Below, piece after piece: positions 32,271-43,111 of a stretch of 64,000 bases of DNA (positions are counted from its first letter, which is position 1; each line of letters starts with the position of its first letter). The notes beneath the pieces are model-generated. The model was not told the origin of the DNA. It ran no database searches and saw only the letters and a program-made list of their open reading frames with translations. The position numbers were made by a program, and so were the translations under genes. The stretch is from Gloeophyllum trabeum ATCC 11539. Its lineage: Eukaryota > Basidiomycota > Agaricomycetes > Gloeophyllales > Gloeophyllaceae. The stretch is taken from contig NW_006920410.1 of assembly GCF_000344685.1 (NCBI RefSeq), forward strand, positions 1,696,608 through 1,760,607, written 5' to 3'.

Positions 32271-35200
32271 TCAATGTGCGGCTGTCAATCCAGCATACTT
32301 GTTCCAGTATTCGGGCGATGCAGGACCATCAGACAAGCCGGCCGGGAGAGGAGCGGGTTGGTAATTAGCCTCACGAGGGGGCTCAGGCAAGGGGTTTGCA
32401 TTCGAGTTTGATGACCGCCGTGGTGGAGAGACGGTATCTTGGTAAGAACGATAGTTATTAGGATAATCATAGCTGGGGGATCGGCGGTGAGAAGACTGGA
32501 CATGCGCAGGATAGACAATCGGTGCGGGAGGCACCGCATATACAGCAGGCGAGGATGCAGACGCCTGGAACGAGTTCTGAACGACCACGGACGTGTGACT
32601 GGAACCATGGCCCGTACTGTGCAGAGTCTGGGACCGACCTACGTGCCCTTGTCTGCTGCTGTCGCGATGTACAGAGGGGGTTGCTTGACTCAAAACTGCC
32701 TTCGGGCTATCGAAGTCCCAACTCCTACCCTTATATAAGCGATCCATCTCCCAAGCTTCCCGTGCCCTAAAGTTTTCGAAGTCGTCCACCGACTGCACGT
32801 CAGACGTCGGGCGAGGAACCGATTGTGAAGGACGCCTGTGTACATCGGGTACACCGCTGTTGCCAGGAGCAGGCTTATGCGGTCTAACGTCTGTGGGCGA
32901 CGCATGCCTCCCATTGGAGACCCTTTTGTCGGGAGAAGTATGGCGTTCCCGGCGCTCACCTAGCGAACGGTCTTCCCTCTGATTCAAGAGTTGTTCAGGG
33001 ATAGCCGGGCGTCGAGAGCCTTCGACACTACGAGCGCGACTGTGAGACGTCGATGGGCCTGCAACTACGATCGGAGAGACGTCCTGTCTTCCGCTGGATG
33101 ACTTGTACCGCTCTCGACTCTCGCTTGCACGGGGACGTTGATCAACCGTCTCCTGCCGCTCACGATTACGACTCGACTTGCGGTCCAAATGCTCCTGTTC
33201 GCTGGACCTCGTCCGTTCCTTCGTGCGACTCTTATGTGGTGTATCATTAGTCTCTACAATTTCCCACATCTCTCCGTCGGCCCTGATAGTTTCGGAGGCG
33301 GGGTGAACAGTCCCGGATGGGCTCCGGACAAGCCTGAACGTCTCAGTCTGCCTGCTCTTCGTAGGAGACTTCTCCTTCCCTTTTGTCGGAGATGTGTCCC
33401 GTTGAGTCGCAGTACGCACAGTCTCAGCAGACTTCATACCCGTGCTACTCGATGCAATTGGCTCCACTACCTGAGGCACTACGCCTGGGGTATTCGGTAT
33501 TTCAGGAAGCTCAGCATTAGACGGCATTTGCGGCGTCGGAGGATTGGCAATGATGGATGCTCTGGAAAGGGGCGAATCATCTGTAGAGATGAACGGTAAA
33601 GTAGATATAGGTGGAGGTGGAGGGAGATATTCGTCCTGTTCCAGCACCCGCGGCCGGCTCGAACTCCCTGCCCCTGGTTCTGGCTTTGCAGCAGACGCAG
33701 GTCTATGCTCCTCCTGCCTAACTTCATGCGAATGCACTATGATCGGGTGCCCTTCGCGTACCTTGGAGGGAGTCTGGGCTGCAGGAAGAAGAGCGTCGCC
33801 GTGTCTACCCGAAGAAGGGTGTGCCATGGACACAGGCACTATCGCTGGGGAGTGGGGAGCAGATGCGGGTGCCAGGACCTCCTTCCGACTATTCGAGCTC
33901 GATTCATGGGAACCAATGACTGCACGGGATGGCGTTTCAGCAACTTGCGAAACCTGAACGACCTCGTGAGCGCTATCGCGTACTTGCGCGGTCTCCTGAA
34001 TTGGCTCGGGTTCGCTGACGAATTCATCCCGCTCAAGGATCTGGCCTACAGTCGCTGGTTGCTGATCGTGGCGAGGGGATACCACCACGTCTTTCTCCGG
34101 AGGTAGCGGGACTTCTGTCCGGGCAGGAGAAGCAGGGCTTGCCGTATTAGCATCTGGGTTCGCAATAGTCAACTTGCCCATAGAATAAGGGGCCTCCATG
34201 ACGGACCCGCGGTCGCTATGAACATGCTCATCCTGCCTGTGCCCTGGCTCAGGAGGAGGAGAAGATGCCGGTCCTTGCACGTCATGAGGCGTTTCGAGCG
34301 AGGGAGGAGGAACCCGTTTGCTGATACCGGAACTCCGTCGCTCTTGCATAAAAGGTCTTTCAGGTGGCGGACTACCGTTGTTCTTTGCAGATAACTCTCC
34401 ATGATTGGAGTCGTCCACGCTACTCCTCCTGTTCGGATGTCGCCGGACAACCGTGAATCGCTTCGCCAAAGCGCCAAAAATACTTCCCCGCTTCTTGTTA
34501 GTATCGTGTGTGGAGACAGACGGTGGCCTCGCAGACGGCGTAGGCGAAGGTGACTGATTGACCGGTAAGCTTGGCCCACGCTTTGACAGTTTCCGCACGA
34601 GACGAGCGTTCCCATTCGCAGGGGGCGGTACCAAATGGGAAGACCCGTGGGCAGGATGGTCGACAGGCGTAGCAGGTGCAGACACTACAAAGCGCGCCTC
34701 CTCGTTGTCATCGTCCTTACTCCCTGCGAAGAAGTTTTTGATTCCTGGTCTACGACGCTTACTCAGCCTACGCCCGACACTGCCATTAGCTTCAGGAGGC
34801 TGGAGGTGGAGCGCGGAAGTCGATTGAGACAAAGGGGAAGGAATGACAGATCGATGGCGCGTCGGGGCAGTAGACATACTCGACATACGAGACCGCGACT
34901 TGAGAGGACCCTGTGTTACACATCAATCTCGGCCATGTTATACGATGGAGATATTCACCTCGGGGGCATCCACCGCGACCGGACTAGGGGTCATACCCAC
35001 GTCGTAAGGAGACTCGTGGTGCCAGTGCGAACCCCATGGATCTGTCACGTCGAGTAGATCCACGTTATCGTGCGCGGTTTGCGACGTCTTGCGTGTGCGG
35101 ACACGCATGCCGGTTTCATTAATTCTCACCTGCGACGAGTTGGGCGTCGGCAAAGGTGAGCCTGACGGCGTTCGGCTGGGCCCAGGGGCCCAGGCGGCGT

Positions 35201-35877
35201 CCTCGGAGGCTTCAGGCGGCGTCATTGGGGGAAATGAGGGTGAAAAGACGGAAGGAGGGCGCATAGACGGTTCCAGTTCGGAGGGAGGGATGAGATGATA
35301 GTTCTTGTAGTATTTAGGGCCCACGGGATTGTGTATAGGGAACTTAACCCGGAATTGTATGGCAGAGGCTGCTATCCATTCCAGATCTTGATTATACCAA
35401 GCTGGCAGTTCGGGGAGCTCCTCAGGCATAATTGAGAGGCTAGCAAACGTATTTCCTCCCCGCGACCGGTATCCTTCCGCAACATATCTATCCATCTCTC
35501 CTAGCGTCTGGTTGCTGGAATCGGTTTCCCTCGCTCTTGGATGCTCAGGCGTCACAGGCGATACAGCGTCCGGGTCTTTCTTGGGATTTTTCCGAGAAAA
35601 GAGGGAGTTTCTGGACTTCGAGCGTGAAGCCTTCATGCGACCATCCTGCTTGTCCATGGCAGTAGAGAGGGGACTGCCAGCATCTGCTGTAGAGTGTGTG
35701 GTATCGGGCAGGGAGCTGCCCTGGAAATGAAGAAGTTGCAGTGATCAGTTCTCGGCTAAAGGGAATAGAAGAACATTGACACGCGACGACACGCGGTGAC
35801 AGACTCGCCTCTCGGTGCTGTTCATAGTCTTCAAACGCTTCTGCTGCGTGCAGCGCGTTGTTCAACATTGCTGCCAT
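32271..35877 (-). CDS. Large disordered protein with a Pal1-like motif
   Basis: Exons on the minus strand: 35877-35791 (junction less certain), 35720-34959 and 34910-32271, about 1162 aa. The start MAAMLNNALHAAEAFEDYEQHRE is inferred from an open 5' exon; without it the first ATG is at 35657 (MDKQDGRMKASRSK). Residues 90-170 form an ordered patch, ELPELPAWYNQDLEWIAASA and FRVKFPIHNPVGPKYYKNYHL. Near residue 255 comes LLDVTDPWGSHWHHESPYDV, like the LDVTNPLG..HHGGPYEA motif in the gene at 3530-5639. The 880-residue last exon is Ser/Pro/Arg-rich with repeated NGSVGRRLSKRR-type basic clusters, and ends in a Pro/Gly-rich, Tyr-containing tail. Likely a cortical scaffold; function unknown. Confidence 0.55.
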
Positions 35878-36440
35878 TGTCGTAGACCGGCCATAAGGGC
35901 GCCATCTAAGCACAGACTTTAAACAACTGCTAGCTATGTCTAGTCTGGTCTACTCGGTGATGCACTAGCTGCGACTTTCTGGGCAAGTGCAACACGTGCG
36001 CCAGCTGACCTGCCTTTATCGTCGCCCAGTATACTGGTCTGGACGGTTCGACTAACTAGGCGATGTGTTCTGTCTCTCGAGGGCTACTGCAGGAAAGCAC
36101 TGAGTGCCTGTCTGTCGTCGGAGGATTTTGCGTCCGCGTTTAAAGACCTTCAGGACCAGAGGCTACCCATGCGGATAGAGTGTCGGGTACTTTGCGCCGA
36201 GACAAGTCAGGACTCAGAAACCGCGTTGTTACATCGCATGCGTCCTGTCTCGTGGACAGGACTACGAAGCCCCGACTGGCCGGGATACATTACAACGAAT
36301 TACAGTCAGCTAATTTACATTCGGAGGGGAAGTCCGTGATGTATGTAGTACTACAGCTATTGTGCCTGATAATCATATAGGAATACAACCAGCGCCCACG
36401 ACAAGCATAAGGGGATCATAGTGCAATCACCATACCGTGA
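35878..36440. other. Intergenic region
   Basis: About 560 bases; upstream DNA of the large Pal1-like gene and downstream of the next minus-strand gene. No gene recognised. Confidence 0.4.
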
Positions 36441-37908
36441 TTATTGTAGCCGAAGTCCGCTAACACCCTCGCCAGCACCGTCAACCTCCCGCCGGTCTTC
36501 TTCTCCGCGTCTCCTTGACATTGCTCTCATGATGGGACTCGACAAGGCCATTGAAGTACGCATAGTAGGACTAGATGCAATGCTGGCACTGCCGAGGCCG
36601 TTCGACCGGGGAATCGGTATGGGCTGGGACATGACGGGTGAAGACGCCATGGAGCTTGTGTTTGAGTTCGGGATAGAGATCGGGATGGGAATGGGAGTGC
36701 GTGATGGTGTTACAGAGGAACGGTGCCCCAGGCTCGGCGAAAGCATTGGCTGGTGGTCGCGCAAGTGCGAGATTGAGGGCGACACTGCACGTCTTTTCGC
36801 ACTTGTAGGATATGGATCGAAACGGTCATCGACTGTACAGGGCGAATAAAGATAAGCAGAGGAGATATCGAGGATAAGCAACACTGCGTACGTTTTCTCT
36901 TATTCGTTCGCATAGCACTCGTGGTTGGAGGGGGTGTGTATCTCCATTGCGAAAGACTTGAGATGACGGACGGAGATCCATATGGCTAGGCAAAGCTAAA
37001 GGTCAGTGACATACTTGCATGGAGCATCGTAGGGACTATACCATGTCCACATCCATGGCTGCCCCGGGACTGTCCATCCACAACTCGTCTCCGTTTATAC
37101 TGTGTGCAGGAGTGGTCGGTTTAGATAGGGAAATCGGTTCACTCAAGGACGGAGCGAAGGCAAATGTTGCATCCTCGTCGCCATCATCACTCGGAGTATC
37201 CTCGCGCTGAAGTTCGTCTCCACCGACTTCCTCTGGATATCTTCCGCTGTCTGAAGTGCCTTTCGGCGTCTTTGGCAGAGTTGGATTCACAGAGCAGGAG
37301 GCAAGGAGACGCTGGAATTGTGCTTCGGACTTTACTTCGGTCTCCTCAGGCTTCGGTTCCGCCTGCAAACTTAATATGCGAGGTTGCTTGAGCTGCGACA
37401 AGCCATCAGTTTGCTATCCCTTAGCAAGATTATTGTTCGAGCGTACCGGTTGAGATAGGCGACGCAAGTGCAAGCCCTTTGATAGCTCTCGCAGATCCAC
37501 GGCTCTCGGAGGCGTTGATGGTCTGCGCGACAGAGTACCTTTCATATGATTCTCATTCTCTGCGCTGACGTCGGACTCCGACTTGCTCAGGGATGGCAGG
37601 GGCGGGGTCACGTTTTCCGACGAAACTGAACTGTCGGTCCACATCCTCTCCCGCTCACTCTCGGACTCCGCTTCTGACGTGCCAGCCTGGCTCCCTTTCC
37701 GAGATAATGGAACAGTGAAGGAGCTTGCAAGAGGACTGTGAAGCCGCGACTCTGAATAGTAGGCTTTCGGGGCGAGCAGGCTCGGTCTACGCAGACGCAG
37801 CATGAGTGATGGGACTGTTCCATCGGGGCTGGGTGAATGCGACGATGCCGAGGGGAGGTCGAAGTCCGACGATGAGGTTGGCAGTGATGGACGCGATGTC
37901 TCTGACAT
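36441..37908 (-). CDS. Unrecognised Ser/Pro-rich protein
   Basis: Four exons on the minus strand, 37908-37447, 37392-37042, 36985-36892 and 36832-36441, join in phase to 432 aa. Start MSETSRPSLPTSSSDFDLPS. Visible blocks: LMLRLRRPSLLAPKAYYSESRLHSPLASSF, RAVDLRELSKGLHLRRLSQP, QFQRLLASCSVNPTLPKTPKG and, in the small third exon, PYGSPSVISSLSQWRYTPPPTT. The C-terminal half has repeated I-P and S-S-P units (TPIPIPISIPNSN, SSPIMRAMSRRRGEEDRREVDG). Many Ser-Pro and Thr-Pro sites suggest kinase control. I do not recognise the family. Divergent from the NOP6-like gene, 278 bases apart. Confidence 0.55.
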
Positions 37909-38186
37909 GTTGGTCGGCGGGGGCTGCTGGGGGGCGCGCTCATAGACGAGAGGGACGAGTGCGAGGGAAATGGAGGAAACCCGGCCACAACCTCGGATAG
38001 CTTCATCACATACACTTGCCTCTTTCGGAAAGTCTGATCGCTACCGGCGGTACCAAAAATAGCCTTTCGCATTCTTTCATACCAGGCCTTGCGTTCGCCT
38101 CACTTTGCACTTGCGCCAGCTCTGTGCGTCAGCGCAGCTATACTCACGGCATATATTGGATACCGCGTCTACTAGGCTTCTTCACT
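37909..38186. promoter_or_regulatory. Divergent promoter, unknown Ser/Pro-rich gene / NOP6-like gene
   Basis: 278 bases between two start codons. No TATA box seen. Assigned by layout. Confidence 0.4.
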
Positions 38187-39335
38187 ATGAGCTCTCAGAA
38201 GTTAACGAAGAAACAGAAGAAAGCGATCGCTTTTCGCGAGCGGAAGGGCAAAGGCAAAGCTCAGGCGTCTCTAGACGATGGAAGCAACGACATCCCGGTT
38301 CAGGAGGACCAGGAACTCGCTAGCCTACAAGCTGCTGATGTGGAACGTGAGGAAAAGCATACGCGACACAAAGACGACCATCCAGCAGCAGCTGGCCCAG
38401 GCGGGGAACTGGTTGGCAAAGCTAGGAAAAGGAAACGCGAGCAAGACGCGGAAGGAAAATCAAAAGAAACAGAAGGCCAAGCAGAGCAAGAAGAAGGCGC
38501 CCAAACGCCGGCCAAGAAAAAGAGAAGGGCAAGCAAAGGCGTCGAAGAAGGCAAAGGAAAGGCGGAATCGGACGCCCAAGAGAAAGACCTGAAGAAAGAG
38601 AAGGCGAGATACATCCTGTTTGTCGGTCAGTAGTGTGTACGTTGGCCTCGTCCCGTGCGCTGTAACTGCTGTATAGGTAATCTCAAATATACCACCTCCT
38701 ATGAAGCGATCCGAGAGCACTTCTCTGTCTGCGGTACATGCCCACAAATGCTTGGCTAAGATGATTTGCTCATACTCCATACCACTAGACCCCCCTCCAA
38801 CCATCCGTCTGCTAACGCCCAAGTCCAAGAATGGTCCCCAGCCATCGACCGCGAAGTCCAAAGGATGCGCTTTCCTCGAGTTCCCAAGTAAGAACAGTCT
38901 CCAGCAGGCATTGAAGTTACACCATTCTACGCTCGATGGTCGCAAAATCAACGTCGAGCTCACGGCCGGCGGTGGGGGAAAGAGCGAGCAGCGCCTGAAT
39001 AAGTTGAAGCAGCGAAACAAGGAGTTGGAAGCTCAGAGAGTAAGCCTCAACGAAAATCTATCCTTACCCGCACTGACTTTCTGTCTCTACCGTAGAAGAA
39101 AAGGCTAGAGAAGAAGAAAACTGACCAGACCGAAGCTCCCGCAGATGAATCGGCGCAAGGCGCGCGGTTTTCCTCCACGTCGGGTGTTGGAGATGCACCG
39201 GGCAGTACACGCACATGGACAGTAGGCGACGATGCCGGGGACAGGAAAAAGCGTAAGCGGGGCAGTAAGCAGAAGAGTGGTGCCAAGCGACCCAGCTTCC
39301 TGGCCACCGGAGTCAATGCTATCCCAGTCGGATGA
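38187..39335 (+). CDS. NOP6: NOP6-like nucleolar RRM protein
   Basis: Four exons, 38187-38625, 38677-38733, 38789-39039 and 39096-39335, give 328 aa. N-terminus MSSQKLTKKQKKAIAFRERK and a long Lys/Glu-rich basic-acidic arm. A single RRM follows: RNP2-like RYILFVGNLKY, then AIREHFSVC, and RNP1-like SKGCAFLEFPS, with HSTLDGRKINVELTAGGG. After it a coiled Lys/Arg/Glu segment and a C-terminal RPSFLATGVNAIPVG. This order (basic arm, one RRM, basic tail with GVNAI) is that of yeast Nop6, a protein of early 40S precursors. One RRM-coding exon is only 57 bases. Assignment by architecture. Confidence 0.72.
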
Positions 39336-39465
39336 CAGTTCCACCTCATGTTTCCCTCGGCTTGGACAGAGATCTACACAGTGCAGCCAAATCAGACGAT
39401 ACTATATCCGGGATATAATGGTATACAAAAGTCTGGTGAACTGTAGGTCCAGCCTTGACAGTCCG

Positions 39466-40764
39466 TTATGATACAAGAATGAATATCAAAAACTACGGAT
39501 ACTCGCGGTGAGCCAACGATGAACAGGCGCGGATCGCTGAGGACTCACGAATACTATCAGAACCCCGAATATTTTGAGCATTAGCCATCGATTGCTGGAT
39601 ATGCTAGCATAATACTTCAGCAATTCTCGCTGAGCACCGCTGACGTTTGAGGCAATGTCTACAGTATCCGCGTCAATGCGTTGGACGGTTTCTCGTTGCT
39701 CCGCGACCATTTGAGCTAGCTGAGTAAAGATTTGGCCTAGTTCAGCAATGGTTGCTTCCACAGTCTCGATGGCTGTCGACCGTTGCTGGATGTAGGTATC
39801 CTATGGGAGGCCGCATAAGCTTAAGCGAAAGGGAGAGCGGGCGGCAGTCATACCTGCTGCTCCACCAACTGCATCTGCATGAACGCTCCTCCGTCATTTT
39901 GTCCTCCCATGCCTTCCTCCGCCGAGCCCAAGTCCAAAGCAAGAAGGTCGCCATTCTGGTGGGCCCGGCCTTTGCCCTTCATGCTCGACCGGCCTAAACT
40001 GCCGTCTCCCATGGGGTCTGGTTGCCGGTTTCCGAATAATAATGAATCTGTCGCAGACGGTCAACGGGATGAGCCACAGCGTCCATAGTAGAGATCCTAC
40101 TTGAAGGGGCTGGATTGGCCGCCGCTGCTGTTGCATGCGTAAACTGTTCCTGTCTGTCTCGCGACTCCTTCATATTCTGCGTCCGAATCTCCAGGACGTC
40201 CTTGAACGTCATGCTAGTGTTTGCAAGCTTGCTCTGCAGGAGCATGACAACATTGTTGTTGTGCTCCTCGACTTGCTTCGCTGCTGGAGATTTCGCTGCC
40301 TGCCCTTGTCTTTGCTTCACGTATGATTGCAGCGACGCTATCTGCCTATTGATGTTCGCAATGTCTTGTTTGATGATATGGGTCAATTCCTGTAGTCGAT
40401 GGTAGATCAGGTAATGTCGCAGGGCACCATGCGTAAACGACTCACACTAATCTCGACCGGCCGATCATCAAAGAGGGTCTTCCTCTTAGCCACTCCAGTA
40501 CACGCATTCAGGTCAACACCTGCCGGGCCGATGTACATGCTGCTGCGACTCACATTGCGCGAGTTTCCCTAGCTTGACGGTCGTACTCGAGATATCCTTC
40601 CCAATAGCAGCAGCCATCCTCGAAAACTCGCTCTTGTCCCCCCGCTTCGCATTTCCGTTCAGCAGGCGCTGCTTCGCCTCCGCATTCCTGGACGGCAGGG
40701 AGGATCTATTGCGTATGGACTCTACGCACGCGCGGAATTCGTTTGTGCGGTCCTGGACGGGCAT
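39466..40764 (-). CDS. SED5: Syntaxin Sed5 (Golgi t-SNARE, syntaxin 5 type)
   Basis: Qa-SNARE for ER-Golgi and intra-Golgi fusion. Six exons on the minus strand: 40764-40554, 40492-40446, 40389-40101, 40047-39854, 39800-39549, 39492-39466 (339 aa). The N-terminal MPVQDRTNEFRACVESIRNR is the Sly1-binding peptide region of this family. Then LGKLAQLAKRKTLFDDRPVEI, the Habc helices (HIIKQDIANINRQIASLQSYV, VVMLLQSKLANTSMTFKDVL), and the SNARE motif with its central Gln (TAIETVEATIAELGQIFTQLAQMVAEQ). The C-terminal membrane anchor LMLKIFGVLIVF is continued by a 27-base last exon encoding FLIFILVS. Very confident. Confidence 0.93.
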
Positions 40765-41194
40765 GGCGTTAAGAATCTAGGCGCCAGATTTTGTATTGAT
40801 TAAGGGTAGTTAGAGTACAAGTGAAGTGTTGTGAACGAAGCGGTAAGGTACGGCGGCAAGGGTGTCCCAGTAATGCTGCGTTGGAGGTCCTACCTCAGAG
40901 CCACGTGACCCATACACGTCTGCATTTAGCAACTCCACGGGCGCTAACGAACCTAAATACAAGACTTCGCAGCCTCCTCTACCACGACCATTACAACTAT
41001 TCGCGTACTCTATTGGTATCTAGACTTTGCTCTTCAGGCGTTGCATGCTCCGGAGGGCACTTCGCTCTTTCACAGGGCCGACCGTCCACTCCCTCTACTT
41101 CCGCACTAATCCGTTCATCCATCGATTCTCTCGCAGGTTAACGCGGAACGCCAATCTAGCAACTCGCGTGTTCCCCCATAATCCTAACCTCACA
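40765..41194. promoter_or_regulatory. Divergent region SED5 / glycerol-3-phosphate dehydrogenase
   Basis: About 430 bases between the SED5 start and the cytosolic-type start of the dehydrogenase. The last 150 bases (41045-41194) stay open in frame with the dehydrogenase and encode an Arg-rich peptide without acidic residues, so part may be coding. Confidence 0.45.
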
Positions 41195-42748
41195 ATGCCC
41201 GTTGCCGATGGAGCTCACCCAAAATGCAAAGTTCTCGTCCTGGGCGCAGGGAACTTTGGGAGCTGTCTCGCCGATCACTTAGGGGACTCAGAACACGAAG
41301 TCTTCCTGTGGTCCCGTTCCGCGGAACTTGTCGCAAAGTTTAACGAGACGCACCGCAATCCTGAATGTCTGCAAGATCACGTCTTTCCTGAGACTATCAA
41401 GGCCATAGGTCCCGAGTTGCCCTCAGCAGACGTCATCAAGAATATGGACGTGTTGCTTTTCGCCATCCCGACGGAGGGTGTAAGGTAGCTCCAGAAGTCA
41501 CTCTTTGTGGCCTTGCTTTGTGATGTTTACGCTGTGCAGAGCAACTCTCACAGATTTACGACCCAGGTTAGACGAGGAACAGCTGCCGCTGTTAATATTC
41601 GTCAACAAAGGTATTGAGATTGCTACGCGCTCCCTGACTCTGGAGATCATCGCGGACACTTGCGGGATCAAGATCGCCACAGTCGCAACGTTCATCGTGG
41701 GTGCAACATTCTGGCTCGATCCTCGAGATAATAACCTACCTTGGTGTATATTAATGCCAGTCAGGGCCTTCGTTCGCGAAAGAAAGTGAGAAGCACGTTC
41801 GGGCCATATTCCGGTAATCTGCGAATTGAGACCATACGACAGTTGTCCGCCGACAGCCTACATCTGTCTCAGTGGCCTCTTTGTCGGAGTCACATGCCGA
41901 GAAGGCGTCTCGAGTGTTCCATCAGCCTTGGTTCAGATGGTAAGCGCACATTCAGCATTACATTGAATCCAAAGCCTATAGTCCATCACCGAAGTTACAC
42001 TGGAGGGGATCCTGTCGGGATTGAGCTGGCCGGAGCACTGAAGAACGTATATGCCATCGCTACCGGCGTATCTGACGGCCTCGGCTTCGAGAACAATACG
42101 AGAGCCAGTGAGTCCATTCTTTCAGTTCAGTTCTCCATTATTCCGGTAGATCATGATATGATTCAGTGCTTATTACACGGTGCCTATCCGAGATGACCAG
42201 GATAGGCGCGGCATACGGAGCATCACCCCTCACGTTCCTGTCGCTAGCCGGCGTGGGCGACCTATTCCTCACGTGCAGTTCACCGACTAGTCGAAACTAC
42301 ACGGTTGGCTACCGGCTGGGAAAGGGGGAAAAGCTAGAGGACATAATACGGACTCTCGGGAGCGTGGCCGAGGGCGTTACCACGACAAAAGCACTCAGGA
42401 AAGTGATTGACGAGCTGGGGGTGGATGCGCCGATTGCAACAGCGGTGAGTGCTCGCGACGCCGTCGGGCAAGCGTGACGCAGATCCGGTCGTCATCATCA
42501 AAGCTGACCAACGAGTAATCAGGTGTATGGGATACTGTACGAAGGTGAGCCGAAAAATTCCGGAAGTGTTATTTTCAAGCCATCGATTAGTGGCTTACCG
42601 TACGGCGCCGGTTCTTCTATCAGGCAAAGATCTGCAGGGTACGGTTCGAGGCCTCATGAGTCTCCCGCCCTTGCGGGAACTCGACCTGCCTGCGCAGGCT
42701 GGAGGGCCTGTGAAGCGGCTGATGCAGAAATTAGGCTTGAGCGCGTAG
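41195..42748 (+). CDS. GPD1: NAD-dependent glycerol-3-phosphate dehydrogenase
   Basis: Reduces dihydroxyacetone phosphate to glycerol-3-phosphate for osmotic and redox balance and lipid synthesis. Eight exons: 41195-41484, 41540-41696, 41761-41785, 41843-41939, 41995-42107, 42167-42444, 42523-42544, 42624-42748 (368 aa). Rossmann motif [17 protein letters not shown]; then [25 protein letters not shown] in a 25-base exon, the catalytic-Lys region [45 protein letters not shown], and the C-terminal [11 protein letters not shown] 22-base exon encodes VYGILYEG. Exon 5's acceptor (GAAG) was chosen for phase. An in-frame ATG at 41045 would add a 50-residue, Arg-rich, acid-free leader like a mitochondrial presequence. 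Identity is secure; the start is not. Confidence 0.92.
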
Positions 42749-43111
42749 AATACACATCGTAGTTGGATCTCACAGGAAGCACCTGATTATAATTATGGAT
42801 CGGATTTACCTCCGGAGATGTCGGAATGGGCGGGCCCGAGAGCAATCACCGGCGGCAGCGACCTTCCAAATGGAGGAGTAAGCCTTCGGCATAGCCGGGG
42901 CAGATAATATTACGTAATCGATCGCTAAGAGATCTTTCCACGCAAATTTCTTGGGCGAGTGGCTGGAACTTGCGGATTGGCCAACGAACAAAAGTCATTA
43001 CCGGTTCTCTGAATTCCTATCGCTTTCTCTCGTCCTCCACGCCGCCTGTCTCCTGTTTCTCGAGGGCTTTGCTTTACTCTGCACATTCTAGCCGCTTCAG
43101 TTCTCTGGATA
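42749..43111. other. Intergenic region upstream of ankyrin/CCCH gene
   Basis: About 360 bases between two same-strand genes. Holds 3' UTR and promoter. A CT-rich tract precedes the next start codon. No other element seen. Confidence 0.4.
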
